Source of the DNA: Microvelia longipes
Taxonomy: Eukaryota; Arthropoda; Insecta; Hemiptera; Veliidae
Length of the DNA: 64,000 nt
Direction of reading: 5' to 3'
Assembly: GCA_018340805.1 (NCBI GenBank)
Contig: JACMZG010000008.1
Span: 82,294,598-82,358,597, forward strand
The notes under the pieces were generated by a model. The model was not told where the DNA came from. It was given only the letters and a program-made list of their open reading frames with translations, and ran no database searches. Within the stretch, counting starts at the first letter, position 1, and every line of letters begins with the position of its first letter. Below, in pieces: positions 8,130 through 20,274 of the stretch. Position numbers and translations under genes: made by a program.

Positions 8130-9948
8130 TCAAAATATAAAATATATAATTGACAAAATTATAAAATTAATAATTCTTATAAAAGGTTTTCTGGAGGATT
8201 TTGTTCTGACGCAAACTTCACATTTTTCAAAATTTTTAACATCCACTGGTGAACATTTAAGTTCATAAAGCATGTTATCTTTTATCAATTTGTTTAAATA
8301 TGTGTAATTAATATGTCCTAATTTTTCATGCCAAGTTTTAAATAGTTTATTATCTTCTTTAGCTTTATAAGCATAATTATCACTATCTGGATTGTAAACA
8401 TAAAAATCATTCACCTTTGCAGTTTGAAGAATAACATTTCCCTTACTGTCCTTTATGGAGCAACTGTTACTGTCAAAATTTAATACGCAATTTTGTTAGT
8501 AAATTTACTAACCGATAGTAAATTACCTTTAAGGTCTGGAACATACATTACATCATGTAATATATAATTTTTAGTAGGTCCTTTTAATGTTACTTCACCG
8601 ATCCCTTCAGAATATATGAAGCTATTGTCGGCCAATCTAATTTTTCTTCGATCATCTCTTATGCTATCCAAATTATGCTTATCAGCTACCATGTGGCTTG
8701 TGCATCCACTATCCAGTATAAATGATTTATCATGACCGTTGGCTGAATGAGCCACCCAGGCTGCCTCAATTGAGTCATCATTACTTTCATTATTACTGAC
8801 AAACTTTGCCTGATCATTTTTTTTATGTTCTTGTTATTAAAAATTTTACCTCGTTTTTGTTTTTTGGATTAAAAAAACATTTGTCCACAACCTGTCCCTT
8901 CCTTTTACACAAAAACACGTAGGAGCTTTATTGTACGTTACCTTGTATGCCGCACCATTTTCGGCTGACAGTTTCTCCATTTCACATTTTCCCATTCGTT
9001 CTTCGAACAACTCAAAACACCTCCGTACATCTGATATCTTGGCACTAGATGAATGATCAAACTGTGCCGCCAGGCTGTGGTATTTTCGAGGTAATCCTCA
9101 GAGAAGTGAAACTATAAACTCAGAATCACTTATTTCAGCACGCAACGCTCTGGCACTTTCCAGCATTTTTTCGGCCCTGTTTAAATAAGTTTCCCAATTT
9201 TCGTTGTTTGTTAATGTTAACCTGGCTACATCGTTTTTTATTTCCACCTTACGTCGGTCAATATCTCTTTGGTACCGGTCCGTAAGGTAGTCCCAAATTT
9301 GCTTCGCTGTACTGCAGTACATGCGTGCCAAATCGAAATTTTTACATGTTTCAGTTAAGGAGATGAATGAAACCTTTTAATTTTTGTTAGTTTAATCTTT
9401 CCTCTTCAACAAATAAGCGCGACTCTAGTTTATTTAATGTCCTTGCAGATTGCTTCACCGAGTCCCATGCTGAGCAATAATGTCTATATTCCTCAGGTAG
9501 GGACATAATTATCTTAATCATAACCATACTCTCTGACCCAGTTTCTTCCAATCGCCTCAATTGGTTAGCCATTTATAGCCACTCCCCCACCCTCATACTT
9601 GGGGTTGAAAAACTTCTGTTGAAGCAAATGAAGACTTACTTCCGACTCGAAAGCAGTTAACAACTTTTCCCAGATTTCATTGGCTGTTGAGCTGGAGATA
9701 ATACGGTACATTGGTTCCTCTGTAACTCCACTTACTATTATCTCTTGGGCCATCATGTCTTGTCTTTCCCATTCAGTCACTGCACGACTATTTGGGACCT
9801 TACTAGGTTTCGCACCTTCGCCACTAACAAATTTAAATAAATTTTCTGCTTCAAGAAAACTCGTTACCTGAAATTTCCAAATGCTCCAGTTATCAGGGCC
9901 GGACGATTTCACGGACGTTAAGTTATCCTGATTTTTCTTTGACATCAT
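8130..9948 (-). pseudogene. Ty1/copia element remnant: gag, protease, start of integrase
   Basis: Minus strand, 5' end at 9948. Gag (9948-9100, several frames) starts MSKKNQDNLTSVKSSG and has WSIWKFQVTSFLEAENL, the copia-type gag. A degenerate zinc knuckle, CKRKGQVVDKC with Gln in the usual His position, lies near 8945-8880. The protease (8755-8480) has FILDSGCTSHMVADK with the DSG active site. The GAG-pre-integrase segment (8414-8130) has WHEKLGHINYTYLNKL and CEVCVRTKSSRKPF. Catalytic integrase, reverse transcriptase and RNase H are absent because the element ends at the AT tract. No LTR is visible at its 5' end; it abuts the gypsy RT directly. Confidence 0.85.
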
Positions 9949-9972
9949 TGACTCTACGAATGAACTTTTTAT

Positions 9973-12030
9973 TTATCCTTGTGGCCTGGGCGCATAGGAT
10001 AGGTCGGGCAAATGATTTCTTAAGAAATTAACAGTTCCTAGGATTTTCTGAAGCTCTCTTACATTTGTAGGAGGCTTTAAATTTAATATAGACTGGATTC
10101 TGCTAGGGTCAGGCTTGTGACCGTCCTTATTAAATATGAAACCTAAAAATTTAACCTCTTCAACAAAATACTGAATTTTGTCCGGGTTAAACTTAATATT
10201 ATTGGAACGTGCGGAAGACAAGACTTGTTCCACTATTTTATGAAGCTCCTCTTTAGTATCTGCAGCACAAAGAAGGTCATCAAAAAATATTGTAACTCCA
10301 TTAATAAGCCCAAAATATTTTGTTAACAATTTTTGAAATTTTTCCGGAAGGACTGAAAGGCCAAACGGTGCACGGAGATATCGGTAGATACCAAAGGGAG
10401 TACTAAAGGCACAAAGGAAACTAGACTCACGGTCCATTACAAGCTGGTGAAACCCTTGCTTCAGATCAAAATGACAAAAATAATTCTTACTATCCAATTT
10501 TACTGTGATATCTTCCAACTTCGGAATTTCATAAAATTCCCTATTCAAATACTGATTAAGTTGCTGTGGATCAATACATAAGCGAAGGGAGGAATCTGGT
10601 TTCTCAACTATTACAAGATTGTTGATCCACTCACAAGGCTCATTGTCATGTTCAATGACACCCATTTGAACCAAACTGTCAAGAGTCTCTTTCAATTTAT
10701 TTTTATTTTACACGATACACGCCGAGCAGGATCTTTAGGTACTGAATCTTTTTTTTTAGAGATAGATGACAAATATCTGGAAATGTACCTAGTCAATGAA
10801 ATACATCAGCATTTTTGTTTAATAAGTCTTTTAAAAAAATTGATTCTTTTTAGACTCATCCTTGCTAATGTTATCAACTCTAGAAATAAGTTTTAATTCT
10901 AAACAGGTCTTTAATAATAAAATAGGGAAACATTTGTGGCAATCTACTACAATAAATTTGGCTGTACAAATTTACAACAAAGTTTAAATTAACTGAACCT
11001 AAAGGTTTTATTTTAAACCCCCCATAAGATTCTAATTTTACATTAGTATGATTCAATTTTATACCTTTGTCAATACGATTCCATTCTTTTATAGATAGAA
11101 TATTTGTTTTAGCTCCACTGTCCAGCTTAAACGTTATTTTATTAGCTTCATTTATTAGGATTTCTTCGTTCCAGTCCTTGGATAAAATGTTGTGTAGATA
11201 TTTAATAGAAGCAACATTGAATTCAGAATCGTTATCAGTAGCATTATCATCTTGAACAGCTTTAATACACTTAGTTTGTTGCTGACAAACATTCGCAAAA
11301 TGATTTTTGCGTTTACAGTTCTTGCAGCGGTGGGGCACAATGAAAGCATACCCACATCGATAACAGGCCTTTCTAGGGTTAGACGAACCCTTATCACTAC
11401 TACTTAATTGTTCACTTTGAGATTTGGGTTGACAATTCCCTACTTTGTCGAATAAATTTACAGTTTCTTTAAGTAGTTTCATATTAGCATCTGCAAGCTC
11501 TACTGACTTACAAAAATTAACTTTTTTTTTCGAGACTGGAGTCCTCTCTCAGAAGCCGTTGCACCGGCTTGGAATTGATTCCTAACACTATTTGAGCCTT
11601 AATAAGTTTGCTTTCCTGTTCCCCAAACTCGCATTGGGCTATCGATACCTTAAGGTCAGTGTAAAATTATTCAAACGATTCTTCAGGAAGCTGTCTCCGA
11701 TTAAAGAATTTAAAAACCAATAGCTTCGTTTTTCTTAGGCGTACAATGCTTTTCTAGGACATAAATTTTCCTTTTATTTCGTCCGCTATCTCCTTAGATT
11801 TTTTCAAGATAGACATAGACTTAAACCTTTTAGAGCTTCAGAGTCCATTAAGTTTTTTAGTCGAGCCACTTGAACGCTAACAGATTTTAAATTAGTCTCT
11901 GTTGCTTCCAAATAAATAAGCAATTCCTCTTTAAATACTTTAAAATTTGCCGACAGGTTACCTGTCATTTGAAATGGAGATGGCTTATTAAAATCCATTC
12001 TTTTGCTTTTATCTGCTTGATACAACAATA
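9973..12030 (-). pseudogene. Ty3/gypsy element remnant: gag, protease, reverse transcriptase
   Basis: Minus strand, 5' end near 12030. Gag (12028-11490) is broken by stops. A cysteine-rich nucleocapsid (11400-11270) has CYRCGYAF and CKNCKRKNHFANVC. The protease (about 11140-11085) shows FKLDSGAKTNILS. After a frameshifted linker (10880-10700), the RT (10695-9973) is open for 240 codons with LRLCIDPQQLNQYL, FCHFDLKQGFHQL, FGLSVLPEKFQ and FFDDLLCAA, the last being the catalytic box with Phe in the first position. The RT ends at PDLSYAPRP and is replaced by the copia gag, so the C-terminal RNase H and integrase are missing here. Confidence 0.87.
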
Positions 12031-12504
12031 CGATACAAACTACACACGATACAACTTCTCAAATACCGACTGTGCCATGTTGTATTAAGAATTACCAACT
12101 AGTAGCACATGTTTTATTTTACATAAAAGAACAGATAAAGAACAGAACATGAACATAATACTTAAAGAGAACTACCCAACAACCAAGACCTAACAACTTA
12201 AGATGTCGGACAATCCCCTACAGATACAAGCACCGTACGCTTGTTGAGATGAGTCACAGAATCCGTGGATTTCTCGTCTTGATATTTAATCGCAGGTAGT
12301 TATGCGTCTTGGAATGTTTATGGAGTATACGAGTATGTGTATATGGTATTGAAGGACTAGGGTTCCGAATTTTGCGGTAAAAACTATTTAGTGCATACCA
12401 GTGGTAAATAACGAAAATAACGGTAAAAAGTGGTAACAATTCTTAAAACCTTAAATATTTACTTAATCAGCAGAAATTGCAAAAGTATTAATTTAATAAC
12501 TGTT
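12031..12504. other. Unassigned DNA upstream of the gypsy gag; possible LTR/leader remains
   Basis: On the minus strand a TGGCACAGTCGG sequence follows ..TACAACA near 12070-12095, which could be the end of an LTR followed by a primer binding site. No second LTR was found, so this is only suggested. Confidence 0.3.
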
Positions 12505-12825
12505 CAGAAAGTTTTATCCAGGGCCTGTTTCTAACACTGAATGGAATCATGTAATGATGGAATATGAAAGACTTTATCCAGGGCCCTTTTCTAACACTGA
12601 ATCATGTAAGATGGAATATTGGTTGGAAAGACTTTATCCAGGGCCCTGTTTCTAACCTGAATGGAATCATGTAATGATGGAATATTGGTTGGAAAGACTT
12701 TTATCCAGGGCCCTGTTTTAACACTGAATGGAAATCATGTAATGATGGAATCACTTTTATCCAGGCCCTGTTTCTAACACTGAATGGAATCATGTAATGA
12801 GGAATATTGGTTGGAAAGCGAGATT
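12505..12825 (+). repeat. Minisatellite, about five units of roughly 62-68 bp
   Basis: The units carry TTTATCCAGGGCCCTGTT, CTAACACTGAATGG and AATCATGTAATGATGGAATA. Copies differ mostly by one- to few-base deletions. Confidence 0.9.
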
Positions 12826-13592
12826 CCAAGATCAAATTCTCAACATCAAAAAATGTGTTCTAAAAATAGTCGGAATGAATTGGTTGAAATCTATTCGCAA
12901 ATTAAAACAAAGCTATAATTGTAGCTATTTTTTCTGGATACTTTATTTGAATAATTAATCTAAATTAATTTAATAAAATAAATTAAATAGTACTTGGAAG
13001 ATATAACTGAAAGTAATATATAACTTGAAGATATAACTGACCCTCCACGGTACAAGATGAATATTTTTATTGATCTTCAGTGGAGGGCTTACCTATCAAA
13101 TAATAATTGTACTTGTAATATGTATGTAAATATAAATAATAAAGGCTATTTTTTTTAAATAAGGTGGAAAAAAAGAAATGTTTTAGAGGTAGTGTTTGGG
13201 TAGGATTGAAATGAGTGAGAAGTACCCCCAGCGCAACCTAGTAGAGATTGCTGCAACCACATTCCTATAAACCTCTTCATACATATCTTCCATTCCAAAA
13301 ACATTCAACCATTTTTACCATTACGTATATAATTCTAATCTGTTTTAAAAACAGGGTCCTGAATGCCCTGACACTCATAGGTGGTGCTGGTTACTTTATA
13401 CAAGATAAATAACGTTTAATAATCAAATAAAACCAATAAAAAAACATAATTTTCTTTCAACATGAATGTAATTTTTACATTATAAAATTAAGTATAATAT
13501 AATTTTAAAACGAAACTAATTAACACAAATTTTTAATCAGAAAAGCTATCTTCATGATTTGAAAAGTATTGAATATCGTCATTAAATGGAGA
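12826..13592. other. No gene recognised; one short stem
   Basis: ACCCTCCAC near 13040 and GTGGAGGG near 13080 can pair across about 35 bases. Otherwise the stretch is AT-rich sequence without frames. Confidence 0.55.
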
Positions 13593-14105
13593 CTAAGGCC
13601 CTAATCTCATTGGAGAAGAAGATTCAAATTCTGAATTAGAATTATTAAAATTTTGAACTGAAGCTGAAGTTGAGGATGGACTGCAATTGTTTTCAAAAGA
13701 AGTAGTTGGTTGTAGTTGAGGATAAGAACTATCTTTATCTGACTCCTTGGTATTCCGTAAATTTCTATAACAAAAAGATAGCTTCATTACTTTATCCTGG
13801 GATAATCTATTCCTTGCCTTTGTCTGGATAAAGCTAAATGTTGAGAAGGCTCTCTCCAGAGGCTGAAGTTGGCGATAAAGAGTATACTACTGATACAAAT
13901 TGAGATAGCTCAGGTGGTATGCCAGACCTGCCCTCTATTGACTTCCACCAGTTTGCCGCATTTAGATCTTTTTTGCCAATTACTCTATCATCAAAAAGGG
14001 CAGATGGTATGAATGAAGAGTCTTTAGCATAAAACCCTTGGGTAGCAGTGAGTGTGTCAGGGCTTATTGTTAACAAACAGCTGTATGCATCATTTTTCAT
14101 TTTAT
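13593..14105 (-). pseudogene. hAT-family transposase, C-terminal dimerisation region, frameshifted
   Basis: Minus strand. The segment 14100-13834 contains NAANWWKSIEGRSGIPPELS and VYSLSPTSASGES, the hAT C-terminal dimerisation signature (a W-rich motif, then an LSxPxTSAxxE-like box). A frameshift follows, and VMKLSFCYRNLRN continues in another frame at about 13795-13740 with a Ser/Asn-rich tail. The catalytic RNase H-like core and BED finger are not visible upstream, so only the last quarter of the gene remains. Confidence 0.75.
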
Positions 14106-14369
14106 CACTTAGTAGGCGTCCTCTTTAGTAAGGATGCAACAAATAAGCAGCGTAGAAGAAGTCACTTACTGCCATATTCATACGGTTTTCTATTAATTTT
14201 TTTGAGATTTTAAATTATCATTATTTAATCATTTTATTCAGAAGTGCATTGCATTTGCTACAGACACATTGTAGGATATAAATAAATAACATCGCAAAAC
14301 AGTTTAGAGATCACGTGTATTGAGACATGAAAGAGAACATGGAAAACAGTGAGGTTACATAGATAATAT
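14106..14369. other. Short unassigned stretch
   Basis: No frame or repeat match was seen. Confidence 0.5.
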
Positions 14370-14370
14370 A

Positions 14371-14452
<82 letters not shown>
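14370..14452. repeat. (AT)n microsatellite
   Basis: Pure AT dinucleotides with one interruption. Confidence 0.95.
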
Positions 14453-14455
<3 letters not shown>

Positions 14456-14920
14456 GCGCAACAGCGCATTACCGCAACAATTATCATTTTCTAAGTACAA
14501 GATTTCACTTGTAATGGCTTCCAACTGTTTTAATAAATCTTGAACAGTATTTAATATCATTAGGCTATTAACAGTATTTGTTGTGATGGCAGGTGGAATA
14601 TCTTTTTCATTTTGGCAAACGTTAATGCCCAACTCCCTTGGCCACAGGGGCCTAAGCGAAACGAGAGTCTCAAGCCTGAGTCCCAAATGGACAAGGGGGG
14701 GGGGTTACAAATTAAATCCATTTACCTCAGGAACTGGAACTGTAGCGAGACGTGAGTCTCAAGCATGAGTTCAAGGAGCAAGGGGAAATATAAGGGAATT
14801 AAAAATAGCAAAACAAAGGTGACCAATGCTAGGAACACACTAATATCAATTAACAATGGGCCATAGTTGCCCTTCTAAGTACAAAAAAAATCATCAATAA
14901 ATTAATCAAAGATTAATTAA

Positions 14921-15500
14921 TCATAAATAAAGACTCTGGTTTAAATAAGTAATTAATAAAGATATTATTATTATTATTAACCCATATTCAAAACACATGT
15001 TTTGAAATTTTGAAGAAATGAAAGCTGGACCACGATCAGAGATTAAATGTGTTGGATACCCAAACACAGAGAAAAACCTATTTTGTAGAGCTTTAATGGT
15101 CGTGTCTGCTGTGCAAGTTTCGAGTAGGGATGAATTTTTAATATTTACTAAAGCCATCAGTGATAACAAGTACATATTGGTTACCCAGACTTGAACGAGG
15201 TAGGGGACCAATATAATCTATATAAGTTGCGTCAAGGGGCCTGGTCCATGTCTTAGAAGATAATAAACCTAATTTTGAATTATTAGCCTGTTTACATGTT
15301 TGACAGTGATGACAGGACTTAACATACTCCAGATGTCTGAAAACATGTTTTCCAATAAAATTTGGCTTTGACGGCTTTGGTCCACGCTCTGTTACCATGC
15401 AAGCATTAACTGCCAGGCCAGGGGACCACGAAATAAGCGTAAACTCAATGAAAAGGACAAGGATTTGCGGCCGGTCGTGTGTGAGAAATGGGAAAAGGAA
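14921..15500 (-). pseudogene. Ty3/gypsy integrase fragment, frameshifted
   Basis: Minus strand. From about 15390 the frame gives HLEYVKSCHHCQTCKQAN (end of the HHCC zinc region), then DATYIDYIGPLPRSS with the first catalytic Asp and VLVITDGFSKY. After a frameshift near 15140-15170 it continues ALQNRFFSVFGYPTHLISDR with the second catalytic Asp, and FQNMCFEYGL. The catalytic Glu region is missing. It lies upstream, in minus-strand sense, of the gypsy gag at 12 kb, so it is a separate copy or a rearranged one. Confidence 0.8.
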
Positions 15501-15554
15501 AAAGTAATTTTGATGAAGGTTACAAGCAACAATGTTGCACACAGAGATGTTGGT

Positions 15555-15700
15555 AGATTATTAATAGTTTTCTACTAACCATATGGGCTGTGCACTCGCT
15601 GTCAAGAATCCAATGGTTGCTGTATTTACTGCATACGTGCTCACCATCCAGACAGCTTTGTTCCTTGGTGGCTTTCCTTATTATACTAGCCTCTTCTACT
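15555..15700 (-). pseudogene. Copia-type protease fragment
   Basis: Minus strand translation of about 15680-15560 reads SNHWILDSECTAHMVSRK. This is the copia protease motif with Glu in place of the active-site Gly after Asp-Ser. The fragment is short and adjoins the gypsy integrase piece. Confidence 0.6.
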
Positions 15701-15811
15701 TATCATGGTCCGTTAAGAATATTCAAACATTTTCATACATTCTACAGTTAACATTTTGAGCTTGCTAGAAGTTTGAAGAACTGATATTTTTGGCATATGA
15801 GCATATCTCTG

Positions 15812-16620
15812 TAATGTTAATTAAATGGTACATAGAATAATTAAAAATCTCTAAAACTGGGGGAAAGGATGGTTTTAGAGAAAAATGTATGAGAATAAAA
15901 TATGTTAATTTATCCCCTAGAGTGTAAAATTCTCATTATACGTTCACTTTCAATTTTTTTTCAGTTAAATGTAAGTAGATATTTCAATGGACCTTCATAT
16001 TTTTAACAGCGAAGCCACATATTTTGTTCAATTGGAGAGGAACGTCTTCAAGTAATGTTAATTAAATGGTACACAAAATAATTCAAAATCTCTAAAACTG
16101 GGGGAAAGAATGGTTTTAGAGAAAAATGTATGAGAATAAAATTTGTTAATTTATCCCCTTGTAACTAATGAGTTACATTTTTGAAAGTGGATCATGCTCA
16201 CCTAAACCAAGCCAAGCCGTTTTGATGTGCATTAATATAAATATAGTAAATATAAAGAAATAGATGAAGGCCAAGACAAGACTGAGTGAAAATGTTGGAA
16301 AGATGTCGCGGAACAGTGGTAGGAGGCAACATAATAATACAGGTGGAGTGTGGACATAGGGAAGAATCTGATAAGGGTCCAGGTGAGTTCTGTGAGGTAT
16401 GGTCACACCCTAGAGTGTAAAATTCTCATTATTTGTTCACTTTCGAAATTTTCTTTTGTTAAAATATCGTTGTTTTCACTTCTTTACTACGACAAAAATG
16501 ATCAGTTTTTCAATCAAATGTAAGTAGATATTTCAATGGGCCAATCATGTCCAAATAGCATTTGATTCAGTTTTGATCTTTTCCTTACAAGTTCAAACAG
16601 GAAAGCCACATACATCAGCT
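15812..16620 (+). repeat. Two interleaved direct repeats
   Basis: Block A (15812-15918 and 16051-16160) shares AAATCTCTAAAACTGGGGGA and the following TTTTAGAGAAAAATGTATGA. Block B (about 15918-16020 and 16411-16620) shares AGAGTGTAAAATTCTCATTA and AAGTAGATATTTCAATGG. The order is A-B-A'-insert-B'. The 250-bp insert at 16161-16410 has no recognised content. This looks like a tandem duplication later split by an insertion. Confidence 0.75.
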
Positions 16621-16649
16621 CTTCTACTAAAAATCTAAGAAACTCATCT

Positions 16650-17205
16650 CTATTTAGGGACTGATCAAAAAATTATGGGCTAACTAAACAATGATTAATT
16701 AATCCCATCCAGACATTAATGGGATACTCATATTGAAATGAATTTTCCCTTTTGACATGAGGGGTTTCATGCTGCCACGCGTGAAGGTCATGGTAATTAA
16801 CAATTCCTTTTCTAGTGAAACATTCGTCTGTCCATAAACTGTGACCATTGACTCTAAAATCTCCTTACCTCTCGCAGAACATTACTCTCTTTTCAAAGTC
16901 CCCTATTAATAAAGCCTGCACTGGCTTGTTGTGACATGGATGTCTGCTGTCAATTTTAAGGGTTCTCCAAACAGTTAACATAGGGGTATTCAGCTCTAAC
17001 TCAGCACGCCAAACACATGTTTGGGTTACCATCAAAATGTTCCAGAATTCTTTTATTAAAATTTCTTACTTTTTTCCTATTTGGAAAGCAAGAAATTGTT
17101 TCCCGCATTCTATTGTACAACCTTTGAAACGATTTAGAGCACGGATGGGCACGATTTGGTAATCTAGTTGCGTATTCCTTCTCCGCGGATTTGCCATCTC
17201 GAGAC
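16650..17205 (-). pseudogene. IS630/Tc1-like DDE transposase remnant
   Basis: Minus strand. From about 17195 the frames give KEYATRLPNRAHPCSKSF, NRMRETISCFPNRKK and ELNTPMLTVWRTLKIDSRHP, the N-terminal helix-turn-helix part. After a stop come GHSLWTDECFTRKGIVNY, HAWQHETPHVKREN and YEYPINVWMGLINHCLVSP. The WTDE and INVWMGL boxes fit insect IS630-Tc1-mariner transposases. Stops and frameshifts are numerous, and the C-terminal catalytic acidic residue is lost. Confidence 0.75.
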
Positions 17206-18370
17206 CATCAACAAACCTAACCTAAACCATCAGCATGTCTGTATATTCAGCAGAACTAAAAATCGTGAGAAGTTTGCAAGTATTAATTATAAAAATTAAT
17301 TAAATTATGAAATACACAAAATCAAATACCAATGAATTACACTAAAATATTTAAAAATTTACTCAATCCTTATCTCACAACAAGACGTAAAATTATTTAA
17401 CTATAATGAATATTGTTAAATTCTAAAGCTAAATACTATAATATACGATGAATACTAAAGCCCTATGGAAGGTGTTGTACCAAGCATACGACACCTCAGC
17501 GACACCAGAGCTCTGTACGTAATAAATAGACAATGTCTTTTCTTAAATGACTTTACTTTGTTAGTCTTAACAATTCACATATTACTTATCTATAATAATA
17601 AGAAAAGGAATCTTCGTGTTGGACCGGACGACATTAGATCTAGCAAGCTACTTAAACCACAACAACAACAAGGTTGCGGTGCTACACAGCCGCAACACAG
17701 CATGAATGCAACGTGCTCTTTTTTTTATCGTCCTGTCCTGACACCAGAGAAAAACAAACAGGGGAAAAAAATAATACATCGAGTCTGCTGGGTGGGCGAA
17801 CTGGTCTGCCAGACCTAGTGTGGTAGAGGCCGGGGGTCTGCCTGGTGGTGAACGGGTGAGGGGTTTGGGTGTGGAATTGATTGGCGGACTAGACATGAGT
17901 GAAGCCCCAACTTGTCGCGAAAAGCCTGCGACTCAAAAGGGGGCCTCTGTCAGAGAACGGCTGAACACATACAACATGCTTTCTCTTTTTTTAAGTATAG
18001 TGTAGTCCCAAGTACAAAATTGAACATGAAGGAAACATAAAAGAAATATAAAATACCAAAAAAGGATGGTGACTGAACTCACTAATGTGGCAATGGGGAA
18101 ATGACTAAATGGTGCAACACATTCGCATGGGATGACAATTAGTGCCTGATTAAGGCAATGACAATGACTATGGGGGAGGAAGGCACTAGTGGTGACTAGG
18201 TGAGATTTGTGATTTGAGACATAGTACTGACAGAGGGGTTCAGACAAGAAGGCGTAAGAGAATAAAAATTAAAGAATTGACTTAAAATTGTCATTGAAAA
18301 AAGGCACAAAGTATTTATTTAAAAAAAACGTTGAAAACTTAAAGCTAAAATGACACTAAAAAATTCTTAA
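17206..18370. other. Unassigned; moderately GC-rich patch at 17.6-17.95 kb
   Basis: Short overlapping frames on both strands at 17465-18005 show no recognised motif. The G-rich patch (GTAGAGGCCGGGGGTCTG near 17820) stands out from its surroundings and may be part of an unrecognised mobile element. Confidence 0.4.
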
Positions 18371-18533
18371 TAAAATTCAAAGGTTGAGGGGAAATCGTCT
18401 TCAGGGATTTCCTGGGGAAAGGTGACTCGACGGGTCATTCTAGGGGGCGGGCCAAAAATTAAAGTTTCCGGGACTAAACTAAAAAAAATTTCCATGACAA
18501 TACTAATTTTTGTGTCAGTAACCATTTTTTTCT

Positions 18534-19165
18534 TCAAATCGGTAAGAAATTTCTTTTGTTCCTGATTTTATTTGAAAAATCACTGGAAATGGAGAACTTT
18601 GTAGACTTTAGTTTTGAGCAGTTGGACAGTATTCGGTGGATGTCATCGTCCCTAGGAATATGCGCAATATGCAGTCCGGTGTTGTACAGAGGGTGAGCTC
18701 TGTTTATAAACACATCCTCCAGCTCCAAAGAATCTTTAAGAAGTTGACAGATTATGGTCTTAGAATTATTTTCTTTTGTTGATTTTTTCAAACCCCGAAA
18801 AAAGGTTATTTCTCCTTGACCTGTCCTCTTGTGAGGTAGCGTTTGTTTTAAGTTGATTAACTTCTTTTAGAGAGTTATTATCACTTTTAAGCAAAGCCAT
18901 CTGAGTCTGTAAACTTTCGATTTTGTACGAAATATCTATTTTGATTTCGTCCATAATTAACTGTTTTATCGCTGACATCATTTGTCCCCAGGTCACCTCA
19001 GTTAGAGGTTTGCTATCCTCAATTCCCAGAAAGCTGCCGGAAGCAGTGTTTTTGACTGGTGAATCCTTCATTTTTTGTTTCTTTTCCTGGTGTTAGCCTA
19101 ATTCTTTTGCGTTTTTGATGAGGCGTGACGTTATCGTTATCACTAGATGCTGCATTCAATTTAAT
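18534..19165 (-). pseudogene. LINE ORF1-like nucleic-acid-binding protein, frameshifted
   Basis: Minus strand. The first part (about 19165-18790) has a basic stretch KRKRIRLTP, a predicted coiled coil (ESLQTQMALLKSDNNSLKEV) and SQEDRSRRNNL. After a frameshift the second part (18791-18534) has IICQLLKDSLELEDVFINRA and IAHIPRDDDIHRIL, then KSTKFSISSDFSNKIRNKR. Coiled coil, EDRSRRNN and an RRM-like segment in this order are typical of ORF1 proteins of LINEs. The copy is minus-strand and its 5' leader follows at 19205-19495. Confidence 0.72.
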
Positions 19166-19204
19166 CTCTGTCTTTTAAATCATTGAGATATATACTAGAG
19201 GGGG

Positions 19205-19495
19205 CATAGCCTATCTAAATACATTGAGAGGTATGAAACATTTTTATGGGGGCTCTCAGGAGCTCTGTGTAACCCCATTGAAACCTCCTTCAACAAGTGA
19301 GTTAAGGTTAAAATAAATAAATTGATTTCAGCTTCCCGCACATTTTTGGTGTTTTGATTCGTGTTTTTAAGGTTCCATTAATATAATTTGGTACTGGTTA
19401 TTTGATTATATTTACAAGCGAAGGTGGTCAGGTTACTTTTTTAATGTTTCACAATTTATCTTATAAGGCCCCTCTAGTAATAATATCTCTATTTT
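19205..19495 (-). repeat. LINE 5' leader, same family as 51957-52205 on the other strand
   Basis: The reverse complement of this stretch matches 51957-52205: shared pieces include AAAAAAGTAACCTGACCACC, AATTTGTGCGGGAAGC-like sequence and AAGGAGGTTTCAATG. It lies directly upstream of the ORF1 remnant in element sense. Confidence 0.7.
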
Positions 19496-20269
19496 AAATA
19501 GATTAAAAATAAGAAATTACCTGATAAAATGAAAAAAAAAAAAAAAAAAAAAAACAATAAAAGGCTATTTCAAAACGGAATTTAAAACTAATAATAAGTT
19601 TAATTTGTTAGTTTTTTTAACAGTTAAACGAAACGTGTTTAACATTTTTGATAACCCGGCTGAAACCTCAGAGAATATATGTATATATTCTTGATCAAGG
19701 AGACACCCCTTTCAAAAAATCTACCTCCACCCTTCCTTCACCCAATCTCAAATGCTCATTTTTTCTCTGAAAATTTGCTTAAAGAGAGAGGAAACCTTTT
19801 CTTCTTCCGCACAAATAGATCGTGTTCTTTTAGCGGCTGCATTCAAGTTATTCTCTAGTTCATAATCAACATTAAATGCAGATCTTTCCTCCTACCTGTG
19901 AAAGATCCTGAACTCAAGTAAAATATTCTATAATATTTGATGTAATAACATCTTTGTTTAGGCCAGGATGAATATTATGCATTTTATAATAAATTAAAAC
20001 TGTTAGCAGCTCATCCATTTCGCAAAACTACAACGATTCAAAACATGGAAAATTTATAAATTCTTGTAGATCAAACATTCTAAATGAGCTCAATAATTAT
20101 TTAATTGGAAACAAACAAACACAATTTAGATATAACTTCCAATTACTTCTTAAAATTTTAATTATTATGTTTTAGAAAGGCCCCCAATCGTTGTGATTAA
20201 CACTAATATATTTTTATATATATGGTTTTTAATTAATATTTTTTATGGTCTAATCTATCTAAGATTAAC
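19496..20269. other. Unassigned AT-rich flank of the LTR element
   Basis: It contains a poly-A run near 19531-19553 and a short inverted motif AGAATATATGTATATATTCT near 19672. The stretch 19675-19745 matches 36595-36655 in reverse orientation, so it belongs to a dispersed repeat. Confidence 0.5.
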
Positions 20270-20274
20270 TACTT
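20270..20274. repeat. Target-site duplication TACTT, left
   Basis: It is identical to 28081-28085, immediately outside the other LTR. Confidence 0.9.

Noticed and set aside
12076..12095. Primer binding site of the gypsy element
   Set aside because: The TGGCACAGTCGG motif resembles a tRNA A box more than a 3' end complement, and no LTR pair was found.
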